Positions 23,731 to 36,506 are shown, counted from the first letter of the stretch. The stretch is DNA of 64,000 nt from Liolophura sinensis (GCF_032854445.1 NC_088298.1:16885976-16949975); one strand, 5' to 3'. Notes: generated by a model from the sequence alone, not told the origin. Program-made: numbers and translations.

Positions 23731-25009
23731 CTATTAACACCCTCAGATGCGGATCTTGTCTTACAGATTGTTTAATATAAGGGAAGAAAATGTAACGTTA
23801 TCCGTTGCCATTTCAGATTTGGTACATTCAACTTACGAGCAAAAAATCCCACTACACCTGTATTTACGTATACGTTATGCAGCGGCCAATGTGCATGACC
23901 TCACCAAAATCCCTTCCAGTGACGTCATCTGAAATCATACACTCGCGTTATGTCGTATAGCCTATACAAGTGACGTCAATGAAGTGTTTAACAGAATGGA
24001 CATTTAAAATTGTGGATAATGGAAATTATTATTATTATTTTTATTTATTTTTATTTTTTTTGCCGTGTGATTTTTTTGTTGTCTTTAAATACTGGTTAAA
24101 ACGGAATTCAATTTGATTTCTACTGCTAAGTTCAATAGTATCTAATATAGTGAACGAACAGCCACACATTTAAAAGTAAGCAGAAAAAACATGTATGTGT
24201 GGGATATGAATTTCCGCTTTAGTAGTTGAAGGAGATTCTTAGGAGCTTATACCAGCTATACTAAAAGAATATAGACGATATATAAAGCTATAAGAATCAT
24301 CTCCAAATTTTCCCGCAATTGGGACAATGCAGTTCCATGCCCAGTTCTGATAGCCCCTCAGTTACCTGTGTTTAAACCTCACTCTTGCATGAGAGAACTC
24401 TGTGAAATTCTTACGCGGTAGGTCGGGTCGGCTTGTTGTAGGTGGAATTGGGGCATTAAAGAGTGCAGCCTCAAAGAACGGGACATATTATTTATTAAAT
24501 CAAAAAACAATCATATTTAGGCCAAAATATGACACAAGAACGAAAAGAAAATAATTATAAAGTATCCAGGTAAAAAGAAGAGAAACCAAGTCGAAAAAAA
24601 TTAGTAAACTCCAAATATATTGCCCTCTATGAATCCAACTATAAAACCGCTGTCTGTATTGTTAAAGCAAAACACTTAAAGTGGGCTACGGCCAGAAAGT
24701 AGGACTATACTCTTTGATGCAACGTACACTATGACGTCACGTGTCATTTTAGCGGACGGAATAAACACGAACCTTCCCAATCATTCCCGAACATTTGTTA
24801 CCGGTGTTTTTTTCATTCATGAATCATTTAGGAAATATGAACAGCAATATGTGGCACCAGTACAACTGAAATAACACCTCCACTTGCTAAAAATAATGTT
24901 TGTTTTGTTCTGCTGTGTCCTCGATATCAATTCACAAAAAGTGAAAATGTCACCTTCACTGTAAAGGGTACAGAAATATGACCGTAAATTGCAGCCTGGA
25001 CAACAACCC
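23731..25009. other. No recognisable feature
   Basis: AT-rich, with a T-rich stretch around 24026-24065. No supported gene or repeat. Confidence 0.4.
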
Positions 25010-25080
25010 TACTGCGACATGATCCAGTATGAGGTAGACTTGAACTCACAGCGACCGCACTGGTGACAGACTCCTGGGTG
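25010..25080 (-). mobile_element. SINE-1 internal fragment
   Basis: Antisense piece from the box B region: gacttgaactcacagcgacc, gcactggtgacagactcctg. Both ends are missing. Confidence 0.65.
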
Positions 25081-25944
25081 AACACATTAAGGGTACGATC
25101 ATAAGTGCACATTCAGAGTGTAAAAAAGAGTATCCACAGTCCTTTATCCAACCATTACACATGTGAAGGAAAACATCTTGTTATGAAAGTAGCAATTTTA
25201 TCATTTTTATTATTATTTTATAGCAGGTGCTTAAATAGTTTAATATCTGTGCATTTATAAATATTTAATACTGCAAATGTAATGGCGTAATATGTTTAAA
25301 AGATCATTACCTGTAATGCATCCTTATGAAAAAGAAATAGCGGCACGTTTTATGGCATTACAAGAAAAAAACTGACACCGTTTCCTAGACAAACAAACAG
25401 CATTTTTTATATTAGGTGTTATTGTTGTTCTGTTTTCATGCGCAGCAAACATTCGCCAGGGAATGGAATAACTTAACTGATACAATGATGCATCTCATTG
25501 TCGTTTTACATAATAACATACCATGGTGACGTTCCCGTCAACGACCTCTACTGTATTTACCTACATATGCCTGATTGGCGCTGAACGGCATGCTCGAGAC
25601 TGTCTCACTTATTTGACGGCGTTCAAATTTGTGCGTGAAAGAAAACGACTTTCACCACAAAATTTCCTGACTTAAAGCCACACCCGATCCAGAAAGAGGC
25701 TGGATTGCATTCTGCGCTCTAATTGGTCATTGGCCGATGACATGCTGCGACGCCAACACTTCGGTCGACTAAACCAGCGGAGGCCTGTTGTATGGGCCAG
25801 CAAATCATCTCTAAACTATATACATTTCGCACACGATAAAAATACAGGAGTTATCACAAATCAGGTAGGGATCCCCGATAGTCCCTCCCGACTGGTAATC
25901 GTGATGTGTTTGTCGAGCCCTCCACCAATCACCAAGGCAAGGTA

Positions 25945-26085
25945 TGCCAGCAAAGTGTGGATGGTCGTGGGTTCAAACGCGTTCTATCCGGTTTCCTCCA
26001 ACCATAGTGTTGGTCGCCGATGAATATAAGTAAAATATTCTTTACCACACCCATCAAATAAAAAAATAAATAAATAAATAAATAT
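25945..26085 (+). mobile_element. Old SINE-1 3' half
   Basis: Sense copy: ggatggtcgtgggttc, ccggtttcctccaaccatag, tgttggtcgccg, tataagtaaaatattctt, and a tail of (AAAT)n. The tacggcgtaa block is mutated. Confidence 0.65.
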
Positions 26086-26560
26086 TTTTTCATTTAAGAA
26101 ATGATCAGTGGAGCATTCCATTTATTTTATTCATGGATAGGCCTACGAACATTGCGTTTTACCTGCGCCATTGATCTTCATAATTTCCATCTTACTGACT
26201 GTGTTATTAGAGTGACTCACGCTTTGGTGACGTCGTCATTGACTATTACGCATCGATAGGGAGATTGATTCAGCTAGCACAGAACACAGCGTGTCAGTCC
26301 TGTGATGCGGTACATGCAGTATGTCGCGCGTATCCATCGTCTAACGCATGAAGTAAGCCAATACCGAAAAAGAAAATCAGGGGAGAGTCCTTACATGGCA
26401 TCGATTGTTTTTATACTGAACAATAAAGAAAACGCTCTTTGTGTTAGTAGGGTTTGTACATGTGCTTAGGTATTACGTCGCGCTAACACTAAAAAAGTAA
26501 CTATTTTGTCGTAAGACACGGAGATGTTATTAGGTGTACATGTATTGTATCTTCTCGTGG

Positions 26561-26632
26561 CAGCGTGAGCCTGTTTTGATCCCGGGTCTCCCGATTTATA
26601 GTCGGACGCACTATCCAACAGGCCGCAGAACC
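26561..26632 (-). repeat. tRNA-like sequence (SINE head type)
   Basis: On the - strand: cggcctgttggatagtgcgt, ccgactataaatcgggagac, ccgggatcaaaacagg. Box A-like and box B-like parts and an anticodon-arm-like inverted pair (ccga...tcgg) are visible, but the acceptor ends do not pair. It is a tRNA-derived fragment rather than a tRNA gene. Confidence 0.45.
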
Positions 26633-26639
26633 TACTTCA

Positions 26640-28495
26640 TGTGATTTGTGATCAATGACAATGGTATAAACGCGATGTCGAAAAATTGTCTCGAACATTT
26701 CATCATAAACAGAAGGGAGTCGCGCATGAATGAGTAGTTAAGACTTTTGTTTTTTAATCGAGGTGTGGGTCAAACTTAAGTTTGGGATACAAAATTATGG
26801 ATCCCTCTTTTCCCTCTCCCACCCACCCACCTCGGTCAAATTAGCCTCGTACATGCAATTTGTAGAATCCCCTTCCCCTCCCACCCCTGATCTTACTGTT
26901 GATGACAATCAGCCCATCCAATCAGATTATCCAAAGTCTGTTTGAGCAGACTTACTTTCCTTCCTCTAATATGACGCGTAAGTCGTGGACATGTAAGACG
27001 TGTAACCAATAGTGGGTTATATATGTTAGGAATCTGCACAATTTGGTATTTTCTGATTCGGCACCCAGCAGAAAGGAAGGGCAAGACAAGTACCGTTTTG
27101 TCTGTATGCACGCTGTCATGCCATGCCTTACGTTTCGGCATGGCGTTTAAGTGAGGCAGCGCTGGTCATGACTGAAATCAGCCGGCCCCAAGAAGAGATT
27201 CTTTTGATGTCACCTAAATAAATAGGAACTAACTGTGAGTCCATGTTACAAACAAAGAAACAAAGAAACAAAGAAATCAAATCATTTTCTCATTTCCGAT
27301 TCATAACTTCAATCAACGGGCACTGAACTCCACACCAAACATATTCCTAGAGTGTCCATTCGGAGAAATTCCCGTAAACATGGCGATAAAAAAAGGGCCT
27401 TCTGAATGTACTGAATCAATACACAAGCCGATTACATTACACCCACTCTCCAAATACATCAAATGAAGTTGGCGTTGATTGACTCGACAAACATGGCCTA
27501 CGTCAACACATTCAGTTAATTAATAGCTCCGCTCTTCGATATAAAACGATGGCAACGGCTGCTTCCGGCGTTGAAAGATTCGTGGTGGCTGGGAATCGTT
27601 TATTATTTTGCGGTAATTTATTAATTAGCTGATTGAAAGTCTGATTCATTGACTTCATGACTGGTCGACAGGTAGTCTGAATAGATTGAATGATTTGTTT
27701 ATTGACAGATTTGCTTCATCCAGTTGGTTGGAAGTAACCAAATGAATTGTTTGATTGACTGTTTGATTTCTGCGAGTTGGTTGAATGAAAATAACAGACT
27801 GATCGATAAATTTCAGTGATCAGTTGATCGAGTGGTGGTGTATTGATTACTTCGACGATAGATGTGTTTTAAAAAATTTCATAGACAAATGGAGATATTT
27901 CTGTATCTTGTCTCTGTACTACCTATACATTTATGAATATATTCACGGCTCAAGGCAACGGACCGACAACCAAAGTGCTGAAAAGGGCTCCAAGGCAATT
28001 GCCCAACTCAGGGTATCTGCCAGATTCCATCGGTAAGCCGTGATCAGTTGGAGAAATCGCACCGTCCAGTTTGAAACGAATTAGTTTGGGCGAGACATTT
28101 AGGGGAGAACCTGGCTAAATTGTGCGAGTCGAGCCGAGTGAATGTGCAGCGCCGATGGCCGCCAGTCATAAGAAGAAATCTCCAACTGAATCCGACTGTA
28201 TCGATTCGAATGACCCAATTCACAACACTGGTTCGTCTGACGTAGAGAGATGGGCGTTAATAGATTCGAGGCGTCGAACAGGTCTTTGGCCTATACACCT
28301 TTGATCGACATGAATCAAATGCTCACGCCTGGCAAACCAGATCTTAATAATACATTCAATGTCCAACGATATAGCCCATCCATGTTTATTTAAACTGTCC
28401 CACAGGAAATGAGATTCACAAAATATGAACACTTCAAGCAATCAGCAACCAGAGTATGTCTGGTAGTCTGGAAAACGCGAGGGTGAAATTAGAGT
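26640..28495. other. No supported gene
   Basis: Includes a short (CAAAGAAA)3 run near 27252-27275 and a stretch rich in gattga/ttgatt words at 27600-27830. Open frames here (for example 26893-27141 on the - strand) have no recognisable family or convincing splice context. Confidence 0.35.
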
Positions 28496-28548
28496 AAGTG
28501 AGTGAGTGAGTGCTTAGATTTTAACGTCGTACTTAACAATTTTTCAGT
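28496..28548 (-). mobile_element. SINE-2/3 tail fragment
   Basis: Antisense of the shared tail: gtgagtgagtgagtgctt, then ttaacgtcgtacttaacaat and ttttcag. Only the 3' end is present. It abuts a diverged SINE-1. Confidence 0.7.
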
Positions 28549-28552
28549 TCAG

Positions 28553-28815
28553 TTTATTATTTATTTACTTATTTATTTATTTACCTGTATTTATTTATAT
28601 TGTTGATGTTTTACGCCGTACTCAAGAATATTTCAATAACACAACCGCGGTGAGCTTTATGGTATAGAACCAACGATAAACTCACGACCACCCGCAGGTT
28701 GCGGAAAGACCTCCCCACGTACTATCGGAGAGGAACCTAGCATGAACAGAACAAGCTTACGGCGATCGTATTGGTTAGAGGTTCTAAGGTCAATGTTCTG
28801 AACGAGAACTCTAAC
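28553..28815 (-). mobile_element. Diverged SINE-1
   Basis: Antisense copy with a (TTTA)n tail, gatgttttacgccgtactca, agaatatttca, cacgaccacccgcaggttgc, cggagaggaacctagcatga. The tRNA head end (28760-28815) is barely recognisable. Confidence 0.7.
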
Positions 28816-29064
28816 CACACGGTCAATTGGTTTCACGAACAGCCTGCTACAAGGAGAGACCATTCTGATCAAACCAACACGATGTTTAATTCGACGTCAA
28901 ACACAAAGCAAAGCAAAAACCCTATTAAAACCCATTCAGTACAAGCATAAAACAAGGAATGAACCCACTGGCGTGATGTTTCTTTCTCTGCGCCTAGTTT
29001 TCGTTTTAGGGCACAAACCAGGAAACCACATGCAGAAAAGAGAACAGCACTCCAGTGTTTGTAG

Positions 29065-29135
29065 GTGTTTAGATCAGTTGGTAGAGTGCTCGATTTCTAA
29101 TCAAGAAAACTCAGTTCAAATCCTGTTGTGAAGCA
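29065..29135 (+). repeat. tRNA-like fragment
   Basis: tagatcagttggtagagtgc (box A-like) and cagttcaaatcc (box B-like) are about 30 bp apart, with an interrupted anticodon-arm region. Acceptor ends do not pair. It is probably an eroded SINE-2-type head. Confidence 0.4.
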
Positions 29136-29366
29136 TAACGCCTATCCTTAAAGCATTACACATGACCAAGGCTCTGTTCTATTTGAAGATTTCGGTGTTT
29201 GCATTAGCCAGGGCCATGAAGTATATTATTGGTTCCTTGGACACACGCAATCAGTGATAGCATTGTTCCATTGGCTACATGAAATCGACGATCTTAATTC
29301 TTCAAAAACCAGACGGAATCAAGGACAATATTTGTCCGGCTGGCATTGTATTAGACTATTCCTAGG

Positions 29367-29902
29367 ACGGAATTAGTGATAGTACATCCAGTAGTCAAAT
29401 TGTTAGACATAATTAGTAATAGTATTAGTCTAATTGTTAGGCATAATTAGTAATAGTATTAGTCTAATTGTTAGGCATAATTAGTGATGGTATTACCCTA
29501 CTTGTCGGACTTACTTGTAATTATTAATGGTATTAGCCTATTCGTGCAAAATAATTCGTGATGTTATGGCTCTGTTGGTCAGACTTAACTGGTGCTATTA
29601 ACATATTCGTCAAACTTAATTATTGATGGTTTTAGCATTTTCGTCAGACGGAATTAGTGATGGTGATAGCCTATTCGGAAAACATAAGTAATGATGCTAT
29701 TGGCCTATTTTTCAAATATGGTTAGAGATGGCATCAGCCTATTTTTCAGAAGGAATTAGTGGTGTTATCAGCCTATTCGCCAGACAGATTTAGGAATGCT
29801 ATTAACCTATTCATCACTTATAATTAGTGATTGTCTTAACCTATTCGTCAGACGAATTAGTCACGGTATTAGCCTATTCGCAGATTGAATTAGTGATGAT
29901 GT
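29367..29902. repeat. Diverged ~34-bp minisatellite, about 16 copies
   Basis: Units follow the consensus gacggaattagtgatggtat, then tagcctattcgtca. The first copies (29400-29490) are nearly identical to one another, while later ones are diverged with small indels. No long open frame results. Confidence 0.85.
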
Positions 29903-30851
29903 CGGTCCCATGGTTAATAAGTCAAGACAGAGGATTTGTTGTGCGATAATATGAGAACATTGGATAGGCCCACTACTTGACATGATACAAAGAACAGCAC
30001 AGACTGAGCGAGGTTGTTCGTGTCTGCATGGCCAAATGTTGGCACGAAAATGACGTCATTGTATCTTTTCTTTCATTTAGTTTTCTTTTCATTTCGGCTG
30101 CTTCCGCTAACGAATCAACACTGACATTACACAGGAAACTTCTCACCACGATATAAGCTATAGATTATGCGTATAAATTATTGATTATGATTATCTCTTA
30201 GTCTACGGCATCGCGTGTTCGTATCCAGCTTGCGCTACTTTGTTCACAGTTTAAGGCCGGAGTTTTATTTTTGTACACTTAGTGAAATGCGGTTATGACC
30301 CCATCCCACCCCACATCCTCCGGGGCCTGTCCGATTTCTTAAACCAATAACCCTGGCCGGCTTCATATAAGGAAATCTTGTTAAATGCAAAATAATAAAA
30401 TAAATAATATTAAAACATATAAATAGACAATATCAAACAATACTTCCTTCAATCAATAAACAAATACAAACAATAAACAAATCCATCATTAAATACGTAA
30501 TCAAAAATGTCGTATAAAGTGTAGTAATTAGAAAAGATATCTCTATGAAAAATCTTTCTTACCGAAACGCCGCTTCTGATCTAAATACCATGGGGATTGT
30601 CATTAACGCCACATAACGGCACATCACTTAACGGGGCACCACGCCAGCGTGTGTTGTTAACGACCACGTGGGTACCGCTGGTGATCACTATGAAAGGACG
30701 CAGTAACATTTAATTATTTACCGTGGCAGTGTTATATACGTATAAGCTGTTCGAAAGCCCTTGGGTCACCACATAACATTAGCGGGTTCGTAGGTATTGA
30801 TGTCGCAGCATTTGCCGTGTACAGTAGTAGTTATAATAATAATACTTTATT
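29903..30851. other. No recognisable feature
   Basis: AT-rich, no supported genes. Confidence 0.4.
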
Positions 30852-30958
30852 CCAGATGTAAGCTCATGTATGGAAATTCCAGATGTAAGCTCGTGTATGG
30901 AAATTCCAGATGTAAGCTCATGTATGGAAATTCCAGATATAAGTTCATGTAAGTAAAT
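30852..30958. repeat. 27-bp tandem repeat, 4 copies
   Basis: Four copies of attccagatgtaagctcatg plus tatggaa. The unit is nine codons long, giving an artificial - strand frame with a nine-residue repeat. Confidence 0.9.
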
Positions 30959-31045
30959 TACAATGACACTCACAGCTATGCCAGTACTAAGCTCTATTTA
31001 ACTGAAAGTCTATAAATGCAAAAAACCTGCAATGTTGGCTATGTT

Positions 31046-31048
<3 letters not shown>

Positions 31049-31083
<35 letters not shown>

Positions 31084-31117
31084 TAATATAACAATATGTA
31101 TATATATATATATATAT
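31049..31117. repeat. Interrupted (TA)n tract
   Basis: Two TA runs (31049-31081 and 31096-31117) separated by a short tggtaatataacaa spacer. Confidence 0.9.
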
Positions 31118-31311
31118 TGTATATATTTTTTATTTATTTTATAATTTATTTATTTATTTTCTTACTGGTTAGATCCATTGGTGTTTAAAGCCATATTGTA
31201 GCAGAATAAGTGGAAGTACAAATGCAAACGCATGCAAATGACACGTCTTATACCTTTATCCATAGTCATCGCATAACAAAGTGAGTGAGAACTTTGTCCA
31301 TGTAGTCATTT

Positions 31312-31345
31312 ATTTATCTATTTGATGTTTAACGCTGTAATCGGC
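31312..31345 (-). mobile_element. Solo SINE-1 tail remnant
   Basis: atttatttatctatttgatg, then tttaacgctgta, equals the antisense 3' end of SINE-1. Only ~30 bases remain. Confidence 0.4.
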
Positions 31346-31435
31346 AAGTAAGCGATAATATCGGCTCATCGGCTGTAACGAGACCAACGTTGTACACAAC
31401 TGAGCCAACGAATATCGATGTGTGCTCGTTACTGA

Positions 31436-31478
31436 TTTATTTATTCGATGGGCGCTTTAAGCCGTCCTCAAGAATATT
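31436..31478 (-). mobile_element. Solo SINE-1 tail
   Basis: atttatttattcgatgggcg, then ctttaagccgtcctcaagaa and tatttga: a short antisense 3' end of SINE-1. Confidence 0.6.
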
Positions 31479-32356
31479 TGAGTAACCTTATGATTTTTAA
31501 CCACATCAAACACAAATATATGGATTTCTACGAGCATGTTTGGGTCTGCATGTATATCACAAGGCTAACTTCATCACTTCCTTCAGGTGAGTGTAAGGCA
31601 GGTTAAACAGAGCGCTCAGACAAAATGAGCCAGCCAGCCCTGCATACAACCGCGGCAAGGCTGTAACACTATATGTGCATGGCGTGTTTGGCTGAGGCCT
31701 TAAAAAGACGTGCGCCTGTCGGGCAAGGTTGTATAGGTTAACCTGCATGGTCGCCTCAAGAAGGCTATAGCACTTTGCCCTCTAATATCTCAGACGCCTT
31801 GCCTAGCGGATCAATGCACGAAATGAACAACATTGATCATGATTGACAGGACTACACGGTGGAATAACGGGACACGTGATCCAGAAGAACTTGGGCAACT
31901 TGGAGATACTAGTATACCACCGACTAGCGTCTTCGTATTTCTGTCTTTACGTCGCAACAATTGATTTCTCCCTCGTAAATCAATTAATCATCTTGTGTGA
32001 CCCTTGATTGTTAATGAATTAATTTTTGTGATATATAGACCAGTACATATCTTCACCAACAACTATACTCCTCCACTAATTACCCATTATTAATTAGACC
32101 TAAACTAACTGGTTTGTTTTCATGTCCTCGATTTCAGTGGCACCGTCGAATCTAATTATTGTTCATAAGCGATTTCATCCTGCATTTAGAGGCCGGTTAT
32201 TGACACCAAAGAGCGGGGTTATTGCCTGCATTGTCTATTTGTATATACCGTTTGATTTTAGACGGCCCATTAACAGGTTATGGTGTTATATACAAGGGCT
32301 AAATCAATATGATATATACCATTTCCAATGATTAACATATCAGGCACTGTGTATGT

Positions 32357-32502
32357 ATGAATTTATTCATTTATTTTATTATTTATTTCAATGGTGTTTT
32401 ACGCCGTACTCAAGAATGTTTCACTTATACGACGGCGGCCAGCATTATGGTGGGAGAAAACCGGGCAGAGCCCTGGGGGAACCCACGACCACCCGACAGT
32501 TA
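32357..32502 (-). mobile_element. 5'-truncated SINE-1
   Basis: Antisense 3' half: atggtgttttacgccgtact, caagaatgtttcacttatac, gacggcggccagcattatgg, then ggaacccacgaccacccg, where the match stops. The head and box B are absent, as expected for a 5'-truncated retroposon. Confidence 0.85.
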
Positions 32503-32758
32503 CACTAAACACATATCTCACATAGCGTATCTCTTAATAACCGCATAACTTTACATAGCTACCGAATTATACATGTATAATGTATGATTTCGCTACTCCT
32601 ATAGAAGCAGTCGCATGTATATGTATATATAATTTGGACAGTCTGTCATTATATGGTGGTTTAAGGTTTCACAATCCAGCCGTATTGAAGACTGGCAAAC
32701 CGAGTGTCAAATGGACAAATGTCGACTAGGGCTCATCACGTACATCACACAAAGTCAT

Positions 32759-32808
32759 ATTATTATTATTATTGTTGTTGTTGTTGTTGTTATTATTATT
32801 ATTATCAT
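32759..32808. repeat. Trinucleotide repeat (ATT)n(GTT)n(ATT)n
   Basis: A perfect run of ATT triplets, then about six GTT, then ATT again: a compound microsatellite. Confidence 0.95.
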
Positions 32809-33589
32809 AACTTCAACACCTTAAGAAGCATTACTTGCCAGCGAAGCGGCAAAGGCATACATATATAGCGCGCCGGTCGTGAATAAAGTTTGCCGTGGTG
32901 TGGCGTCAACGGCACAGTAAGTTAGTCAACACTTCAGGATATAGACAATCAATCTCGTTACAAATATACATTCATTTGTTGGGTTACATCGAAAGACTGG
33001 TAGTAACGTGTGTTAAGGAGGAAATAATTATACCATAGCCCTCAACAGTCCCGTTGGAAATGTCAAGATTATCCATCTGTATATGCCTATAACTTATATA
33101 CAGCGTATCTAAGTCTATGATACGCCAGCTTGGCAGTGTTAGTTACTGCCTACAGTTTACCACCTGATTCATTCTTCTTTAGTAGCAATAACACGCCTAA
33201 GTGGTTGCAAATTACTACACCTTTATACGAACTCTAACGGTGTTGTATCGGCGAGCACACCGTGAATCATGCTGACCATATAGGATATAGTGAAGTGAGG
33301 CTTGTTAAGGGAATACCGGCATGTTCGAATGGGGAGATAGCCGTATTGAGCCACACATTCGCGGCTGGCTTGAATGAAGGGAAGAACATCGCTACATGTA
33401 CTACACCGTACAGAACAGCACGAAACGCTAGGCAGGATTGATGAAGGGTTGGCAGTTCCTACTGCCGGTTCGGGAATACATGTTCATTTTGCGAAAGCCG
33501 AGGGGAAATAACTGAAGATGTGAGTCATAAACAATGGGGCCTACTTACCTTAGGTAAAATTCTTCGGTAAGAGTATCAATGCTATCCGT

Positions 33590-33787
33590 ATGGTAGAAAA
33601 CCACTCTCTAAGCCGGTATCGAGAAAAGCACGTTCAACCTCAAGGCTGGACTCGGACAGAAAAAGCCGTTTGCTTCTTGCTTCGACGTCAATGCGGTGTA
33701 TTCCGGTATGCCAAGAACCAGCGAGAGGCTCGCGAGTGGGGGGTCTTGCTAAGCAAAAATCACTACGGCTGTTTTAGAATCGGTTAA
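33590..33787 (+). CDS. Possible short ORF, 65 codons, unrecognised
   Basis: The frame starts at a true ATG (MVENHSLSRYREKHVQPQGW) and ends FRIG-TAA. It is rich in R, Q, E and W and more GC-rich than the surrounding DNA, but the length is within chance expectation and no splice sites or family resemblance support it. Confidence 0.15.
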   Translation: MVENHSLSRYREKHVQPQGWTRTEKAVCFLLRRQCGVFRYAKNQREAREWGVLLSKNHYGCFRIG

Positions 33788-34779
33788 CGCGAGCGATTAG
33801 CCATTGATCTTTATACTTGATACATAGGCGTGGGAAACACGAGCATTAATAATATGCAGCAGAAAATAAGTACACATGTACCCGTTTGTTCAGAACAAAC
33901 GTCAATGCTACGTGTAGCTTACAAACTGGTACTTCTGGTTCTGCCTTGAACGGAAGAAGAATATGGGTGTGAATATGAATTCGAACTCTTTTATAGCTAA
34001 AGGTAAAAACAGTCCCCATTTATCATGCGACTTGTCAAAAGGTTAGACAACCTTTGTTGACATTAATTTACATGATACAGTCGGACTCTTTTTAACTTTA
34101 ACGATTAAACAGAAAATGCTCTATTATATAACATTCTACTTTTCATGGGATAGAACAAGCTCTTGTGAGCTTTATTCCCGCCAAACGTATCCCTCATGTA
34201 TACCTATGTATTCATTTTAAGGTTTATGGTGAATAAATGAAATGAAAAATGAAACAAAACTCAAAAGTAAGAATACGACGACCAACGTTTTTACGCTGCT
34301 TAAGTTTTATCACTCTACATATAACTTGCTCATTGTAATGTGATATTCCAGTTTATGTTGTTTTTCCAAAACACACGGGTGTGAAGACACCACTGACCAT
34401 CAAGCATATTATATGCTGTGCATAAACATGATACAACTTGGGGCCGGTGCACTTTTGAAATTTTCATTCTCATTTGTCCGTCACTTTTTATGCGGTTTAC
34501 ATAAATAACTATTAAAAACTTCATCTGATGTTTATCTAGCTAAAGACATTGAATATCAATAGATGGTTCATGGTGTGTTTTTTTTATGGAAAATCCCAAG
34601 TGAAAGCCTGTAATGAAAGGGCAAATGTTTACTTGTGTGGAGAGGTCCAGTCTGCAACAATTCAATATTACGACGGCAAATATTACTCTTACAACTTTCA
34701 AACGTTTTTCAACCAATACATGTTCGCATCCAATCCTCATCTAAATCATGGACCATTAATTTAAATATATTGGACAGTC

Positions 34780-35012
34780 AGTTTATTTATCAGTATTTCT
34801 CTTATGGCTCGTTTAATCCCATGCATACTCAGAAATATTTCACTTCTATGGTGGGGGTTCGCTCTGAGTTTAAGTCCAGCTTATGCTGGCTTCCTCTCCG
34901 GCCGTACGTGGGAAGATCTGTTAGCAACCTGCGGATAGTCGTGGGTTTCCCTCGGAAGTGAAATATTCCTGAGTACGGCGTAAAACATCAATCAAATAAA
35001 TAAATAAATCTA
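34780..35012 (+). mobile_element. Head-to-head rearranged SINE-1
   Basis: The left part (to about 34856) is an antisense tail piece: tttatttatcagt, then actcagaaatatttcacttc and tatggtggg. It joins a sense copy beginning ggttcgctctgagtttaagt and running through gtgggaagatctgttagcaa to gtacggcgtaaaacatcaat and (AAAT)n. The sense copy lacks about 45 bp between gtgggtttccctcgg and aagtgaaatattcctg. Confidence 0.7.
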
Positions 35013-35199
35013 TGATATTGATCAGGAGGAAACGACTGTATCCCGCGTTAAACCACCAATTTTTTTCTACACGAGAGGCTCAAGAGGGGGATGGGGCGCG
35101 GTGACCTAACCATTCTACTACAGCAATGAAATATAGTTTTGCCTAATTTTTAAAAAAAATTTCAGCACTTACACTCAACACTTGTCCGAATATATCAAC

Positions 35200-35630
35200 A
35201 TAAAGGCAATGAAAACACTAAAATGATGTATAGTTGAGAGGAAAGACCATTAAACACTGTCTTGAAAAAATAGTTTGATATATCATTTAGAACGTTTCCA
35301 TCCAAGCAAAATCAGATTCTACTGTGGTTTTTTATGACCAAAAGTGTATGTTTTTTGCTCAGAGTAGTTCGTTTCAAGGTCCATTCAGCAAACGCATTCA
35401 CAGTTTTATATGTATATGCACAATGATGAAGTCTCTGTGTGTTAAGTGACAAAAACCAAATATAACGTCACTGGTCCCAATATGGTCAGAAAAGACCATA
35501 GTAATCTTTAGTGTTTCATGTGCATTTCATATGCAAAAAAAAAAATGTGAAAAAATAAATCGAACTATTTTTAGGGATAGCTTTTATTGGTTAAACTTGT
35601 ATCTGACATATACTTCACGTTAGCTAGCCG
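35200..35630 (+). repeat. Old dispersed repeat, copy 2
   Basis: Collinear with 6030-6320 through shared blocks (cactaaaatga, accattaaacactgtc, aaaaatagttt, atacttcacgttag). Spacing is longer here because of insertions. Confidence 0.4.
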
Positions 35631-35988
35631 AAGTTTTTTCTTGGCCTATAAAGCGTTGTTAGACGATATAATAGTGCATGGCCATAAATCATTGGCTATA
35701 TATGACTAGAAGCTTGGGACAGGTGGGGGTTGGGGAAGGGGGAGGTAGCAGAGAGGTAGAAACGGAACTGTATAGAGCATTGCATTGGAAACAACTCCAG
35801 GTACACTTATTTTTAATAGTTACATAGGCGGAAGGCAAGCATACTCTCCTCAACACAGGACGTATGAATTCTGAACATACGTGAAGTACTATGCGCCTGA
35901 AACGTGAAACAGTGTATTTATATGCGCGCTCTCCTATCAATGGAAACACTGCATTATAAAATGACAGCATTGTAAATGAGTGCCAGGT

Positions 35989-36267
35989 GTTAGGTATTGT
36001 GTCTCTCTCTCTTGATTGGTGTTTAACGCCGTACTCAAGAATATTTCACTTATACGACGGCGGCCATCATTATGGCGGGTGGAAACCGAGCACGGCCCGG
36101 GGGAAACCCACGACCATCTGCAGATTGCTGGCAGACCTTCCCACTTACGGCCGGAGAGGAAGCCAGCATGAGCTGGACTTGAACTCACAGCGACCGCATT
36201 GGCGAGAGGCTCCTGGGTCATTACGCGCTAACCAGCTGAGCCACAGGGGCCCCGTTAGGTATTGTGT
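35989..36267 (-). mobile_element. Full-length SINE-1 with 14-bp target-site duplication
   Basis: Direct repeats gttaggtattgtgt flank the element at 35989-36002 and 36254-36267 and are identical. Between them lies an antisense SINE-1 from the tail (here ctctctctcttgattggtg) to the tRNA head (ctgagccacaggggcccc). The tail carries a short (GA)n in sense rather than (AAAT)n. The perfect duplication implies a young insertion. Confidence 0.93.
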
Positions 36268-36502
36268 GAAACTATACAACCGGCATGCTTAGGATATGTA
36301 CATGTACCCGAATCATAAATTACTCTCACATGAAGCAAGTGATTGAACAGGGGATAGATATACGCATACGTTTATACGTGGACAAGGACTTATCGGACTG
36401 TTTCCTCTCTGATATACTGTGTGCCTGTAACTTCCTCGGTCGCTTGGTGCTCGCTACTACACTCACAAAACTAGCTTGTTAAATTTTAACAAAATTTTAT
36501 TT

Positions 36503-36506
<4 letters not shown>

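Larger units (their letters stand above)
32503..34779. other. Mostly unassigned DNA
   Basis: Apart from the trinucleotide repeat and one short ORF listed separately, nothing is recognisable. Confidence 0.4.

Noticed and set aside
29367-29902. CRISPR-like array
   Set aside because: Units are contiguous tandem copies without unique spacers, and the genome is eukaryotic.
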